A stretch of DNA of 64,000 bases from CAVQBP01 sp963723205 (lineage in GTDB: Bacteria; Bacteroidota; Ignavibacteria; Ignavibacteriales; Ignavibacteriaceae), in contig CAVRQC010000035.1 of NCBI GenBank assembly GCA_963723205.1, positions 1 to 64,000 of the forward strand. Reading direction: 5' to 3'. Below, in pieces: positions 8,616-17,174 of this stretch. Position 1 is the first letter of the stretch. Each line of letters starts with the position of its first letter. Position numbers and translations under genes: made by a program. The notes beneath the pieces are model-generated. The model did no database searches. It was not told where the DNA came from and saw nothing but the letters and a program-made list of their open reading frames with translations.

Positions 8616-10082
8616 TTAATCTACATGCAGCTTATCAATCAAATATTTTAATGAATTACTGCTCTCTATTCTTACTTGTTCCATAGAATCTCTTTCACGT
8701 ACAGTTACTGTTTTATCCTCTAATGTCTGAGTATCAACAGTAATACAGAATGGAGTTCCTGCTTCATCCTGTCTTCTGTATCTTCTTCCAACCGCGCCTT
8801 TATCATCATAAAAAACTTTCAATCTTTTTCTAAGATCTTTTTCAATTTTTTGAGCTAGCTCCTGCATTCCATCTTTATTAACCAAAGGAAGCACAGCTGC
8901 CTTAATAGGTGCGAGATGTGGATGAAACTTCAAAATTGAACGCTTCTCTCCCCTTACTTCTTCTTCATCATAAGCATCAATTAAAAAAGCCATGAAAGAT
9001 CTGCTTGCTCCGGCAGAGGTTTCAATTATATAGGGAATATATTTTTCATTCAGAGATTCATCAAAATATTTTAATGATTTCCCTGAAAATTGTTCATGCT
9101 TTGTTAAATCATAATTCGTTCTATTATGAATTCCTTCGATTTCCCCCCAGCCAAACGGGAACTTGTATTCAATATCTGTAGCTTCTTTAGCATAATGAGC
9201 AAGTTTGTTTGGCGGGTGATCATGATATCTTAATTTCTCTTCATTCATTCCCAAAGATTTGAACCATCCCAGTCTTTCAGCTTTCCAGTAATCATACCAT
9301 TTTTTATCGTTAGAAGGATTAATAAAAAATTGCATTTCCATTTGCTCGAATTCTCTTGTTCTGAATAAAAAGTTTTTAGTATTAATTTCGTTTCTAAAAG
9401 CCTTACCAATTTGGGCAATCCCGAAAGGAATTTTTTGTCTGGATGATTGTTGAACATTCAAGAAATTTACATAAATACCCTGGGCTGTTTCAGGTCTCAA
9501 ATAAACCACCGAACCAGAATCCTCAACGGGTCCAATGAAAGTTTTAAACATTAGATTGAATTGACGTGGTATTGTAAATGTTTCTTTATCACCACATTGA
9601 GGACAATTTAACAAAGGAATCAATTCTTTTACTAAATAACTATCTTCTAAAATCGAGATGAACTTATCATCAAGCGAATCCCCCGATATTGATACACCCA
9701 TTTCATCAATTATTCTTTTTTTATTTTTTTCTGAAACAAGATCAGAAATTGTATCAAGCCTATATCTTGATTTGCATTGTTTGCAATCAATCATCGGATC
9801 CGTAAAGTTTTCAACATGCCCGGAAGCTTCCCATACTTTAGGGTGCATTAAAATAGAAGCATCAAGACCCTCAATATTATCCCGGTAGGTCATAAATTTC
9901 CACCATTCTTCTTTAATATTTTTTAAGAGTTCTACTCCTAAAGGACCGTAATCCCAGCACCCGTTTAATCCGCCGTAAATCTCACTCGACTGAAAAACAA
10001 ATCCTCTTCTTTTAGCAAGTGAAACAATTTTATCAATTGTCTCTGATTTACCTTTATTTTGTTTACTGATAGTAACCTCCAA
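8616..10082 (-). CDS. glyS: glycyl-tRNA synthetase, single-chain type
   Basis: This 488-residue class II synthetase charges tRNA-Gly. It is the dimeric, eukaryote/archaea-like form rather than the bacterial alpha2-beta2 form. Visible signatures are the N-terminal KRRGFVFQSSEIYGG, the WDYGPLG motif at about 44-50, class II motif 2 (FRNEINTKNFLFRTREFEQME), motif 3 region (GASRSFMAFLIDAYDEE), and the C-terminal anticodon-binding domain (GRRYRRQDEAGTPFCITVD). The start is uncertain. The only in-frame standard start is TTG at 10080-10082, which has no ribosome-binding site; a good GGAGG lies just inside it (10075-10079) and points at an ATC codon (10068-10070) five bases further on that would begin as MSKQNK. 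Confidence 0.95.
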   Translation of the reverse strand: MEVTISKQNKGKSETIDKIVSLAKRRGFVFQSSEIYGGLNGCWDYGPLGVELLKNIKEEWWKFMTYRDNIEGLDASILMHPKVWEASGHVENFTDPMIDCKQCKSRYRLDTISDLVSEKNKKRIIDEMGVSISGDSLDDKFISILEDSYLVKELIPLLNCPQCGDKETFTIPRQFNLMFKTFIGPVEDSGSVVYLRPETAQGIYVNFLNVQQSSRQKIPFGIAQIGKAFRNEINTKNFLFRTREFEQMEMQFFINPSNDKKWYDYWKAERLGWFKSLGMNEEKLRYHDHPPNKLAHYAKEATDIEYKFPFGWGEIEGIHNRTNYDLTKHEQFSGKSLKYFDESLNEKYIPYIIETSAGASRSFMAFLIDAYDEEEVRGEKRSILKFHPHLAPIKAAVLPLVNKDGMQELAQKIEKDLRKRLKVFYDDKGAVGRRYRRQDEAGTPFCITVDTQTLEDKTVTVRERDSMEQVRIESSNSLKYLIDKLHVD

Positions 10083-10424
10083 AACGATTTATAAATTAGT
10101 TTTAAATATAGTAAAAATGATGAAGGTTATAAAAAAGTAAAAAGTCAAAAAAAAGTATCAATATCATAATCATTGATCAAAATTTATTTAAATATTTTTG
10201 ACTTTAAAATTTTAACTTTTGACTTATAATTCTATACCTCAATAAATTTTCATTTTTGTTTATAATTAAAAATTTAATCCGGATCTTGCATGAACCTAAT
10301 GAGTAATTAAAGCTTTATCAACGGATCTCGGGGGATCATATAAAACCGCTCTTACTGCAATAGGGCCCTTTATCATTCAATTCTAAAAGATTATTGTAAT
10401 TTAATATAAATTATTTCCTGGTAA

Positions 10425-10536
10425 AAAACGGTTTTATAAAACAAGCATATTCTTAATCTAATTGATTACCATTCATAAAATAAAATATACACAAAACAAA
10501 ACGGTAACCGTTTTTCCTTTTAAAGTCTAATATAAT
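10425..10536 (+). promoter_or_regulatory. promoter with palindromic operator upstream of the DUF4097 gene
   Basis: A perfect palindrome AAAACGGT-A-ACCGTTTT lies at 10498-10514, and a second site AAAAC-G-GTTTT sharing the AAAACGGT half lies 73 bases upstream (10425-10435). A TATAAT box follows at 10531-10536 and an AGAGGTG ribosome-binding site just before the ATG at 10556. The palindrome overlaps where the -35 element should be, so a repressor or activator bound there would control the gene. The rest of the 473-base divergent gap (10083-10424) shows only AT-rich sequence and no gene that I can support. Confidence 0.5.
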
Positions 10537-10555
10537 ATATAATAAGAGGTGTAAA

Positions 10556-11404
10556 ATGGTAAAAAAAACTACAATCGTATTTTTCATTTTTATTTTATCA
10601 GCTGCCTGCATAAATGCATTTGCAGGAGATTTAAAAGTGCTTAAGGAAAGGACATTCCAAATATCACCAGGTAAAAATTTAAAAGTTGAGGTCTCCAGTG
10701 GTGATGTAAAGGTTACCTCATGGGATAAGAATGAAGTATATATAAAAATACTTGGAAATAACAAAGCAGAAGATAAAATGAAATTTGATTTTTATAATGA
10801 CGAAGATAATGTAGAAGTGATTGCAAAAAGAGAGCACTCTTTTTTTAGCTGGTTCTCAAGTGGTATTAGGTTAAAGCTTGAAATCAAAGTTCCGATAAAA
10901 TTTAATGAAAAAATAAAAACCAGCGGTGGTGATGTATATACAAAAAATATTTCCGGAAATTTAAAAATATCTACATCCGGAGGTGATATCAGTATTGAAA
11001 ATACAGAAGGTGTGTTTAACCTTTCAACTTCGGGCGGAGATATATCCGGCATGAATTTCCAGGGAGATTTTGAAGCTTCAACTTCAGGTGGGGATATAAA
11101 TTTAAGAGGAAGTGATTCTAAAATTAATGCTTCAACTTCAGGTGGTGATATTTACCTAGATTATAAAGGAGTAAATAAAGGAATAGATTTAAGCACCTCA
11201 GGAGGCGATATTCAAATAAGACTCCCTCAGGATTTTAATGCAACTGCTAATATGCATACTTCAGGTGGAAGTATTAGTTGTGATTTAACTGCGAATCATG
11301 CTAAAAAGATCTCATCTACTCGGTTTGAAGCTGATTTAAATAATGGGGGAGAGCCACTATATGTAAAAACTTCGGGTGGAGATATTGACATTATAAGCAA
11401 ATAA
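10556..11404 (+). CDS. secreted DUF4097-type beta-repeat protein
   Basis: The 282-residue product has a signal peptide (1-23, ending NAFAG) and a right-handed beta-repeat body of the DUF4097 / head-domain adhesin type. From about residue 123 the motif TSGGD(V/I) occurs eight times (one as TSGGSI), mostly at an exact 18-residue spacing, as expected for one coil of a beta-solenoid. Such proteins accompany LiaF- and PspC-like envelope-stress proteins in many bacteria, and a LiaF-like gene lies at 14332. It has its own operator-promoter upstream and a strong terminator downstream, so it forms a single-gene unit. The surface location and role are inferred. Confidence 0.8.
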   Translation: MVKKTTIVFFIFILSAACINAFAGDLKVLKERTFQISPGKNLKVEVSSGDVKVTSWDKNEVYIKILGNNKAEDKMKFDFYNDEDNVEVIAKREHSFFSWFSSGIRLKLEIKVPIKFNEKIKTSGGDVYTKNISGNLKISTSGGDISIENTEGVFNLSTSGGDISGMNFQGDFEASTSGGDINLRGSDSKINASTSGGDIYLDYKGVNKGIDLSTSGGDIQIRLPQDFNATANMHTSGGSISCDLTANHAKKISSTRFEADLNNGGEPLYVKTSGGDIDIISK

Positions 11405-11442
11405 GATTTTATTTTATATTAAATAACAGATAACAATTTTAG

Positions 11443-11467
11443 CCCTCCTATAAAAGGAGGGTTTTTT
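11443..11467 (+). terminator. rho-independent terminator after the DUF4097 gene
   Basis: A seven-bp GC-rich stem (CCCTCCT at 11443-11449 with AGGAGGG at 11455-11461) is followed by six Ts. It begins 39 bases after the stop codon. Confidence 0.88.
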
Positions 11468-11526
11468 ATTGTATAAATTTTAAATTTATTGTTTTATTTA
11501 ATTCAGTTTAATAGTTTTAAATATAT

Positions 11527-11985
11527 ATGGAAAAACAATTAATATATTATTTCTTAAATGATGATGAACTTCTTAGAATTTCAAATAAGATAACGCAAGT
11601 CGAGAAGACTACAGCAGGTGAAATTTGTGTAAGTATTAAAGAGCATAAGGCATTCCTCCAAAGAAAAAAAACTGTTCGTGCTCTTGCTGAAGAGGAGTTC
11701 TTTAAATTAGGAATTGATAAAACAAGAGATAACACAGGAATATTAATATTTATCCTACTTGAAAGCAGGCAGTTCCATATACTAGCTGATAAAGGAATAA
11801 ACGAAAAAGTTGAGACCAAGACATGGGATTCAATTAAAGACGAAATGCAGAAGATGTTTTTAAGGGGAAATTTCAGCAAAGGAATAATTCACGGGGTAGA
11901 AGAAGTAGGGAAAATTTTAAGCAAACATTTTCCAATTAAGCCAGATGATACAAATGAGCTTTCAAACAGGGTAGTAATTGAATAA
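11527..11985 (+). CDS. TPM domain protein
   Basis: This 152-residue protein matches the TPM fold (TLP18.3/Psb32/MOLO-1 family): an EKTTAGEICVSI strand at about 24-35, a central RDNTGILIFILLESRQFHILADKGI stretch (shown here as its key features: N-T-G-I-L-I-F followed by H-I-L-A-D-K-G-I), and the WDSIKDEMQKMFLRGNFSKGI helix region. Unlike the common secreted form it has no signal peptide or membrane helix, so it is predicted cytoplasmic. No clear ribosome-binding site is seen. It follows the DUF4097 terminator and precedes the rhodanese gene by 53 bases on the same strand. The biochemical role of bacterial TPM proteins is not settled. Confidence 0.75.
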   Translation: MEKQLIYYFLNDDELLRISNKITQVEKTTAGEICVSIKEHKAFLQRKKTVRALAEEEFFKLGIDKTRDNTGILIFILLESRQFHILADKGINEKVETKTWDSIKDEMQKMFLRGNFSKGIIHGVEEVGKILSKHFPIKPDDTNELSNRVVIE

Positions 11986-12038
11986 CTTCACTATTTAATT
12001 ATTTAAATAATCTTACTGTATAATTTTTTTCTGATTAA

Positions 12039-12629
12039 ATGAGAATAAATCTTTCAAGTGTATTTTATATTGTAATTGTTAGTTCAGTTATCGGCCTTGT
12101 GATAAATTTTCTTCGGCCGGACGGTATATCTTTGATGAGAGAGGAAAAACAGTTAGTTTGGGCCGATTCTTTAAACCAGATAAAAATAGTAGACAGCGAC
12201 TCAATAAATATAAATACGGTAAAATCTCCTTCTAATGATTCTATTATTAATTTGAAGAAAAAAACAGCAGGAAATGATGAAACTTCTGCAGAATCATTTA
12301 AAGAACCAATAGCAATTAATTTAAAACAAGCTTATGAGCTTTATAAAAAGGACATAGTTTTTCTTGATGCAAGGGAAAATGAAGATTATAAAGAAGGGCA
12401 CATAAAAAATGCATTAAACCTTCCTTATTATGATTTTGATAGTTATAAACAAATCCTGAATAGTATTCCCCAAAACAGCACTATAGTTACTTATTGCGCA
12501 GGAACTGATTGTGATTTAAGTATATTATTGGGAAAACAGCTTTTTGAATCAGGTTATAAAAAGATCTATATTTTTTTTGGCGGTTGGAATGATTGGTTAA
12601 ATGCAAATTATCCAATAGAAAAGAGTTAA
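12039..12629 (+). CDS. membrane-anchored rhodanese-like protein
   Basis: The 196-residue product has one N-terminal membrane helix (about 8-24) and a C-terminal rhodanese domain (about 98-193). The domain shows the DARENEDYKEGHI motif, the NALNLPYYDF segment and the active-site loop YCAGTDCD with the nucleophilic Cys about 151, so it is probably able to carry a persulfide. The linker (about 30-95) is polar and low in complexity. The DoxX/MauE-type membrane gene starts five bases after its stop, and this rhodanese plus DoxX pairing suggests a sulfur- or thiol-redox function in the periplasm; that function is inferred from the pairing. Confidence 0.8.
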   Translation: MRINLSSVFYIVIVSSVIGLVINFLRPDGISLMREEKQLVWADSLNQIKIVDSDSININTVKSPSNDSIINLKKKTAGNDETSAESFKEPIAINLKQAYELYKKDIVFLDARENEDYKEGHIKNALNLPYYDFDSYKQILNSIPQNSTIVTYCAGTDCDLSILLGKQLFESGYKKIYIFFGGWNDWLNANYPIEKS

Positions 12630-12633
12630 ATCA

Positions 12634-13113
12634 ATGATGATAAAAAAATTACTGTCGAACCAATATTTGCTTTTCATATTTAGAGTTATTTTAGGACTGA
12701 TTTTTATTTATTCAGGTATAATGAAAATTATTGATACTCCGGGCTTTTCAAATTCAATTTATAATTATAGACTCCTGCCTGATTTTCTAATAAATTTTTT
12801 AGCAATAATACTTCCGTGGATTGAATTTATTACCGGATTACTTTTATTGCTGGGAATAACTATAAAGGAAAATACGCTTATAATTAACGCGCTGCTCATA
12901 ATATTTATAATAGCAGTTATAATTAATTTATTCAGAGGCCTGGATATAAACTGCGGGTGTTTTGGAACCGGAAACGGAACAAAGATCGGATTTGCTAAAC
13001 TAGTTGAAAATTCCTTCTTACTCTTTATGGGAATTTTATTAATGTTATTTGATTCAAGAATTTTATCTATCCCTTTAAAAAGAATTATTAATTATTTACA
13101 CAAAGCCTTTTAA
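12634..13113 (+). CDS. DoxX / MauE-family membrane protein
   Basis: The 159-residue protein has four predicted membrane helices (about 9-27, 48-68, 75-95 and 115-138), the typical size and topology of the DoxX/MauE family. The IFRVILGLIFIYSGIMKI start is characteristic, and a conserved cysteine pair appears in the LDINCGCFG loop at about 104-112, the thiol-redox signature of the MauE-like branch. It starts five bases after the rhodanese stop, so the two are almost certainly co-transcribed. The proposed role is support of periplasmic thiol redox chemistry together with the rhodanese; this is inferred. Confidence 0.8.
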   Translation: MMIKKLLSNQYLLFIFRVILGLIFIYSGIMKIIDTPGFSNSIYNYRLLPDFLINFLAIILPWIEFITGLLLLLGITIKENTLIINALLIIFIIAVIINLFRGLDINCGCFGTGNGTKIGFAKLVENSFLLFMGILLMLFDSRILSIPLKRIINYLHKAF

Positions 13114-13120
13114 AAAAAAT

Positions 13121-13157
13121 TGTTCATATAACTGAACAGTTAAAGAACATTTTTTTA
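13121..13157 (+). terminator. possible terminator after the DoxX gene
   Basis: TGTTCA (13121-13126) can pair with TGAACA (13133-13138) or, in a longer alternative, with GAACA (13145-13149), which is followed by a run of seven to eight Ts. The stem is short and AT-rich, so the call is tentative. Confidence 0.45.
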
Positions 13158-13254
13158 TACAGATTATCGGTTTACCTTCCAATTAATCAACAATGGACTA
13201 ATAATTTACTGGTACATTTTTTAATGTATTCATTATAATTAATGGAGGGGCATC

Positions 13255-13959
13255 ATGAAAAATTTATCCTGCATAATTACAAGTTTCTTAATCATCATAC
13301 TTATTTCTTTCCAAACAACAAATGCTCAAGCTTCAAGAAATCCTAATCAAGGTAGACCCGTATCAAGATTACCTCGTCCAGGTAATGAGGGTAGTATATC
13401 TGATAGAGATAGAGGAAATTCAAATGAGAAAACTAAAGAGAGAAAAAATCCTTCACAGCAACCAAATCTTCCGGTTAATAACCCCGTAAAAACATATCCT
13501 ATTGAAGAACCTTCCCACCCTGCTATGCCACCGCACCACCGGCCTCATCCGGAGCCTCCGCATAATGATCCAATAGAAGAACCAGTTACGATTACTTGTC
13601 CGCCGAAAATTATTATTATCGAATATCCTGATAAACATATAGATGACAATCCTCTTTTTGAAATTAAGGAGAATGAATCAGCAATTATAAGATATGATGA
13701 GGAATTAAAAAGAAATCCAAAAGACACGCTCTTATATTATTTACGAGGGAATTCCAAGTTAGTTACAGGAGATTATTACGGTGCTATTGAAGATTTTACT
13801 ATCTATTTAAAATTAATTCCGTGGGATAAAGAGGCTTATTATAAAAGAGGTTTGGCATTTCTATATTATGGAGATCAAAAGAATGCTATACTGGATTTTA
13901 AGATTGCTTCAGAACTGGGTTATACCAAAGGCGATTTAATTATCAGGAAGTATAATTGA
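13255..13959 (+). CDS. secreted Pro-rich protein with C-terminal TPR pair
   Basis: The 234-residue product has a signal peptide (1-24, ending TNAQA), a long disordered stretch rich in Pro, Asn, Arg and His (about 25-115, including HPAMPPHHRPHPEPP), and about two tetratricopeptide repeats at 145-225 (DTLLYYLRGNSKLVTGDYYGA and EAYYKRGLAFLYYGDQKNA, each cut at 20-21 residues). A strong GGAGGGG ribosome-binding site lies seven bases before the ATG. The His/Pro-rich region could bind metal or the cell wall, but this is speculation. The stop codon lies inside one arm of the inverted repeat at 13958-14048. Confidence 0.75.
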   Translation: MKNLSCIITSFLIIILISFQTTNAQASRNPNQGRPVSRLPRPGNEGSISDRDRGNSNEKTKERKNPSQQPNLPVNNPVKTYPIEEPSHPAMPPHHRPHPEPPHNDPIEEPVTITCPPKIIIIEYPDKHIDDNPLFEIKENESAIIRYDEELKRNPKDTLLYYLRGNSKLVTGDYYGAIEDFTIYLKLIPWDKEAYYKRGLAFLYYGDQKNAILDFKIASELGYTKGDLIIRKYN

Positions 13960-14048
13960 GCTGTTGTTTGTTGGAACACCTTTACCCGGAAACTCAAAAG
14001 TTTCTTCTTCATTAAAGAAGCTGCGGATAATTCATCAAACAACAGCTC
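13958..14048. repeat. 13-bp perfect inverted repeat enclosing an inner hairpin
   Basis: GAGCTGTTGTTTG (13958-13970) and its exact reverse complement (14036-14048) enclose 65 bases, within which CTTCTT-N5-AAGAAG forms a second six-bp hairpin (about 14004-14020). The left arm overlaps the stop codon of the TPR gene. About 35 bases further on another seven-bp hairpin (ATAAGGA at 14084-14090 with TCCTTAT at 14095-14101) is present. It could be a structured 3' end, a small RNA or a relic of a small mobile repeat; no T-run follows directly. A 68-codon open frame through this region is not believable as a gene. Confidence 0.6.
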
Positions 14049-14331
14049 TTAAACCAAATACATCAATACTTATGCCAATTATCATAAGGACCCTTCCTTA
14101 TATCACTTCTAACAGTTTCCCCTTATATACTATTTTACTATCGAAGTGTTGTGTAATTTTTTTAGATTAAAAAATAAATTGATACACCACACTGTTATTA
14201 ATAAAAGCAAAGAATCTTTTTTTAATAAATAAAATCTTACCGGTATTTTCTCCTCATTTACCGATTTTTTCTTACATATTTAATACCAAAGATATATTTT
14301 GTTACCAGCGAATTTCAATTAGGAGAATAAG

Positions 14332-15084
14332 ATGGAAGAAATAAAGAATATTAAAACATCAGGTGTATCAGGAACTAGGATATTCGTTGGAGTAATATTA
14401 ATACTTTTGGGAGGATTATTTCTTTTGGATAATCTGGATTTAATATATATCGATATCCCGAGAATAATTTTTTCATTCCCCATGCTGCTAATTATTTTCG
14501 GTGCTATTATTATTATAAATTCCAGGAAAAAAGTATTTGGCTCCCTGCTTTTCCTTTTTGGTCTATTTTTAATGCTTCCCCGGGTTTTCCCCTGGATTCA
14601 TTTTAATTCCAGTATAGTATTTCCAATAATAATTATTTTACTCGGTATTTTTATAATCACAAGAAGAAGAAATAATTATTCCCCTTCAGCTTCAGGGATT
14701 AATACATTTCAAAACTCCAAAGGGCATAATCTGAATGCAGACAGGATAGATGAAATTTCTATTTTCGGCGGTGGTGAAAGAATAATTTATTCCGAAAATT
14801 TCCAGGGTGGAAATGTTACTTCAATATTCGGTGGTTCTACAATTGATTTAACCAACTGTAAGCTTGCACCCGGTGAAAATGTAATCGAAGTTCTTGCAAT
14901 ATTTGGTGGAAATACATTTATAGTTCCTAAAAACTGGGAAATTAGAACTGATATTTTCCCTTTGTTCGGAGGATTTTCAAATAAGATATTCCGAGATCCC
15001 AGTACAGTAGTTGATCAGGACAAAATTTTATTGATTAAAGGAATTGTTCTTTTCGGTGGTGGTGAAATTAAAAGTTATCACTAA
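14332..15084 (+). CDS. LiaF-like envelope-stress membrane protein
   Basis: The 250-residue product has four N-terminal hydrophobic helices (about 18-35, 42-60, 66-82 and 88-107), as in the LiaF transmembrane / DUF5668 domain, then a C-terminal beta-rich domain (about 135-250) with repeated FGG motifs (IFGGGERI, IFGGSTIDL, IFGGNTFIV, LFGGFSNKI, LFGGGEIK) like the LiaF-type 'cell-wall-active antibiotic response' domain. In Gram-positives LiaF modulates a sensor kinase; here a LytS-type kinase gene follows 12 bases downstream, which strengthens a signalling role. GGAGAATAAG before the ATG gives a good ribosome-binding site. Confidence 0.75.
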   Translation: MEEIKNIKTSGVSGTRIFVGVILILLGGLFLLDNLDLIYIDIPRIIFSFPMLLIIFGAIIIINSRKKVFGSLLFLFGLFLMLPRVFPWIHFNSSIVFPIIIILLGIFIITRRRNNYSPSASGINTFQNSKGHNLNADRIDEISIFGGGERIIYSENFQGGNVTSIFGGSTIDLTNCKLAPGENVIEVLAIFGGNTFIVPKNWEIRTDIFPLFGGFSNKIFRDPSTVVDQDKILLIKGIVLFGGGEIKSYH

Positions 15085-15096
15085 TAATAAAGTACA

Positions 15097-16155
15097 ATGC
15101 ACACTAACCCACTTTTACAAAATATTAGAAACTTCAGTCTTTATCTTCTGTTTTGGGTTATCCTTGTCTTATTGTATTTTATTTTTCTTATAACCGGAGA
15201 GAATATTGAAATATCTATTGCAATTGCCGACAGCATCATATTTAATTTTATTCTTTGTGGATTAGGTTTAAGCTTCTGGTATTCGGCAAAGTATATTTCA
15301 TTTGAGAATAATAAAATTTCAAAAATAATTTTAAGTCATGCTCTTGGAGGATTTATTACTTCCATAATATGGCTTTCACTTGGTTATTTTTTTATTACAT
15401 CTATTTTCCCTTCATCTTTAAGCTACAGAAGTTTTTTTTATTCAACACTTCCCTGGCGGTTTTTAATCGGTTTACTTTTTTATTTTTTAATTACAACTTT
15501 TTATTATGTTATTATTTATTATACAGGCTTCCAGGAAAGAATTATTAAAGAATCCGAATTGGAAAATTTAATTGCGCAAGCTGAACTTAAGACTTTAAAA
15601 TTTCAAATTAATCCACATTTTATTTTTAACAGCCTTAACTCCATGAGTGCCTTAACAACGATAGATCCTGAAAAAGCTAGAAGCATGATCTTAAAACTCG
15701 CGGATTTCCTTCGCTACACTTTAGCAAACAATGAAAAACAAAAGAATAAATTGAAGGAAGAATTACATAATATCAAATTATATCTTGAAATAGAAAAGAT
15801 CAGGTTTGAAGATAAATTTGATTTTATTGAAAATGTCGAACCTGCATGCCTCGAAAGTTATGTACCTAATATGATACTACAGCCTCTAATCGAAAATGCA
15901 ATTAAACATGCAGTTTACGAATCAATAGAAAAAGTAATTTTAAAATTAGAATGCAAAAGAGTAAATGAATTTTTGAAAATATCACTTGAAAATAATTATG
16001 AAAATGGGAATTCCAAACCAAAGGGCGCAGGAATTGGTATAAAAAATATTAATGACAGACTCGAATTGTTGTATAATAGAAAAAATCTACTGCAAGTAAA
16101 AAAAGAGAATAATATTTTCCGGGTTGATTTATATATTCCTGCTTCCGAATGCTGA
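15097..16155 (+). CDS. LytS/YehU-type sensor histidine kinase
   Basis: This 352-residue kinase has four to five N-terminal membrane helices (about 12-32, 42-62, 76-102 and 118-142), a short coiled linker, the His-kinase motif QINPHFIFNSLNS with phospho-acceptor His174, and an ATPase domain with NMILQPLIENAIKHA (N box) and GIGIKNINDRL (G box). It is membrane-bound and has no separate sensor domain, so the membrane bundle itself or a partner senses the signal. It starts 12 bases after the LiaF-like gene and is followed by the LytTR regulator 260 bases downstream, forming a LiaF-like/LytS/LytTR three-component set. Confidence 0.9.
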   Translation: MHTNPLLQNIRNFSLYLLFWVILVLLYFIFLITGENIEISIAIADSIIFNFILCGLGLSFWYSAKYISFENNKISKIILSHALGGFITSIIWLSLGYFFITSIFPSSLSYRSFFYSTLPWRFLIGLLFYFLITTFYYVIIYYTGFQERIIKESELENLIAQAELKTLKFQINPHFIFNSLNSMSALTTIDPEKARSMILKLADFLRYTLANNEKQKNKLKEELHNIKLYLEIEKIRFEDKFDFIENVEPACLESYVPNMILQPLIENAIKHAVYESIEKVILKLECKRVNEFLKISLENNYENGNSKPKGAGIGIKNINDRLELLYNRKNLLQVKKENNIFRVDLYIPASEC

Positions 16156-16414
16156 TTATTATAAGGGACTACCTTCAATAAAAATCCTAAATCCGTTAGA
16201 ATAGAAAAAAAATGTCCGGGGTTTAAGGAAAAGCAAAAAAAATTCATCATTGCTGTCTTTTTTACTATTTTTTGATATTAAATAAATATCTTCCTGTTTT
16301 ATATAGAATTATTTACTTATTAAAAAGTGCTCGGAATAGAATTTATAAAGATGAGATTAAGAATATAATAATTGTCCAATACCTTTTTAATTAAAAAATA
16401 ATAACCACCAATTT

Positions 16415-17174
16415 ATGCAAGAGAAATTAACTGCAGTCATTATTGATGATGAAAACCTCGCGCGACAGATTGTCAAGAAATATCTTGAGGATTATGATAA
16501 TATTGAACTGCTCGCCTTCTGCACGAACGGATTCGAAGGGATTAAAAAAATTAATGAGGTACATCCTGATTTAGTTTTCCTTGATATCCAGATGCCTAAG
16601 ATTAATGGATTTGAGATGCTTGAACTTATTGAAGAGCCGCCTGTAATTATTTTTACCACTGCATACGATCAATACGCTATAAAAGCTTTCGAAGTAAATG
16701 CTGCAGATTACCTGTTAAAGCCTTTTTCAAAGGAAAGATTTGACGAGGCAATTGAAAAAGCCAAATTATTTCTCAGGGATAAAGAAAAACAGCTTAATCA
16801 GATCAAAAAATTAATTTCTCATAATGATGAAAAAAAAGAATACCTAGAAAGAATAATAGTTAAAGATGGTTCAAACATTAAATATAATTCCCGTAGATGA
16901 AATTAAATATATCGAAGCTCAGGATGACTATGTAATGATATATTCAGGAATAGGAAAGTTTCTTAAGCAAAAAACCATGAAATTCATGGAAATGCATCTT
17001 AATCCAAAAGATTTTATCAGAATTCACCGTTCTTATATTTCTGCAGTAAAGGAGATAGAAAAATTGGAGCAACTTGGAAAAGATTCCTTTATTTTAAAAT
17101 TAAAGAACGCTGCTAAACCCCTTCCTGTTAGTAGAAGCGGATATGAAAATTTAAAAAGGATAATAATAATATAA
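16415..17174 (+). pseudogene. LytTR-family response regulator split by a +1 frameshift
   Basis: Residues 1-120 of the first frame form an intact receiver domain: acidic pair Asp11/Asp12, phospho-acceptor Asp57 (FLDIQMP), TTAYDQ and the LLKPFS lysine. A second frame, offset by one base, carries an intact LytTR DNA-binding domain (IPVDEIKYIEAQDDYVMIYS, then FIRIHRSYISAV). The frames join between codons reading I-K and I-I-P: one extra T at about 16883 (in TTAAATATAATT) separates them. Removing it gives a normal-length regulator of about 252 residues. The partner kinase is at 15097. Both halves are well preserved, so a recent lesion or a sequencing error is likelier than old decay. Confidence 0.85.

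Noticed and set aside
13964..14170. 68-codon plus-strand frame after the TPR gene
   Set aside because: It runs through the inverted repeats at 13958-14101, has no ribosome-binding site and no recognisable protein features.
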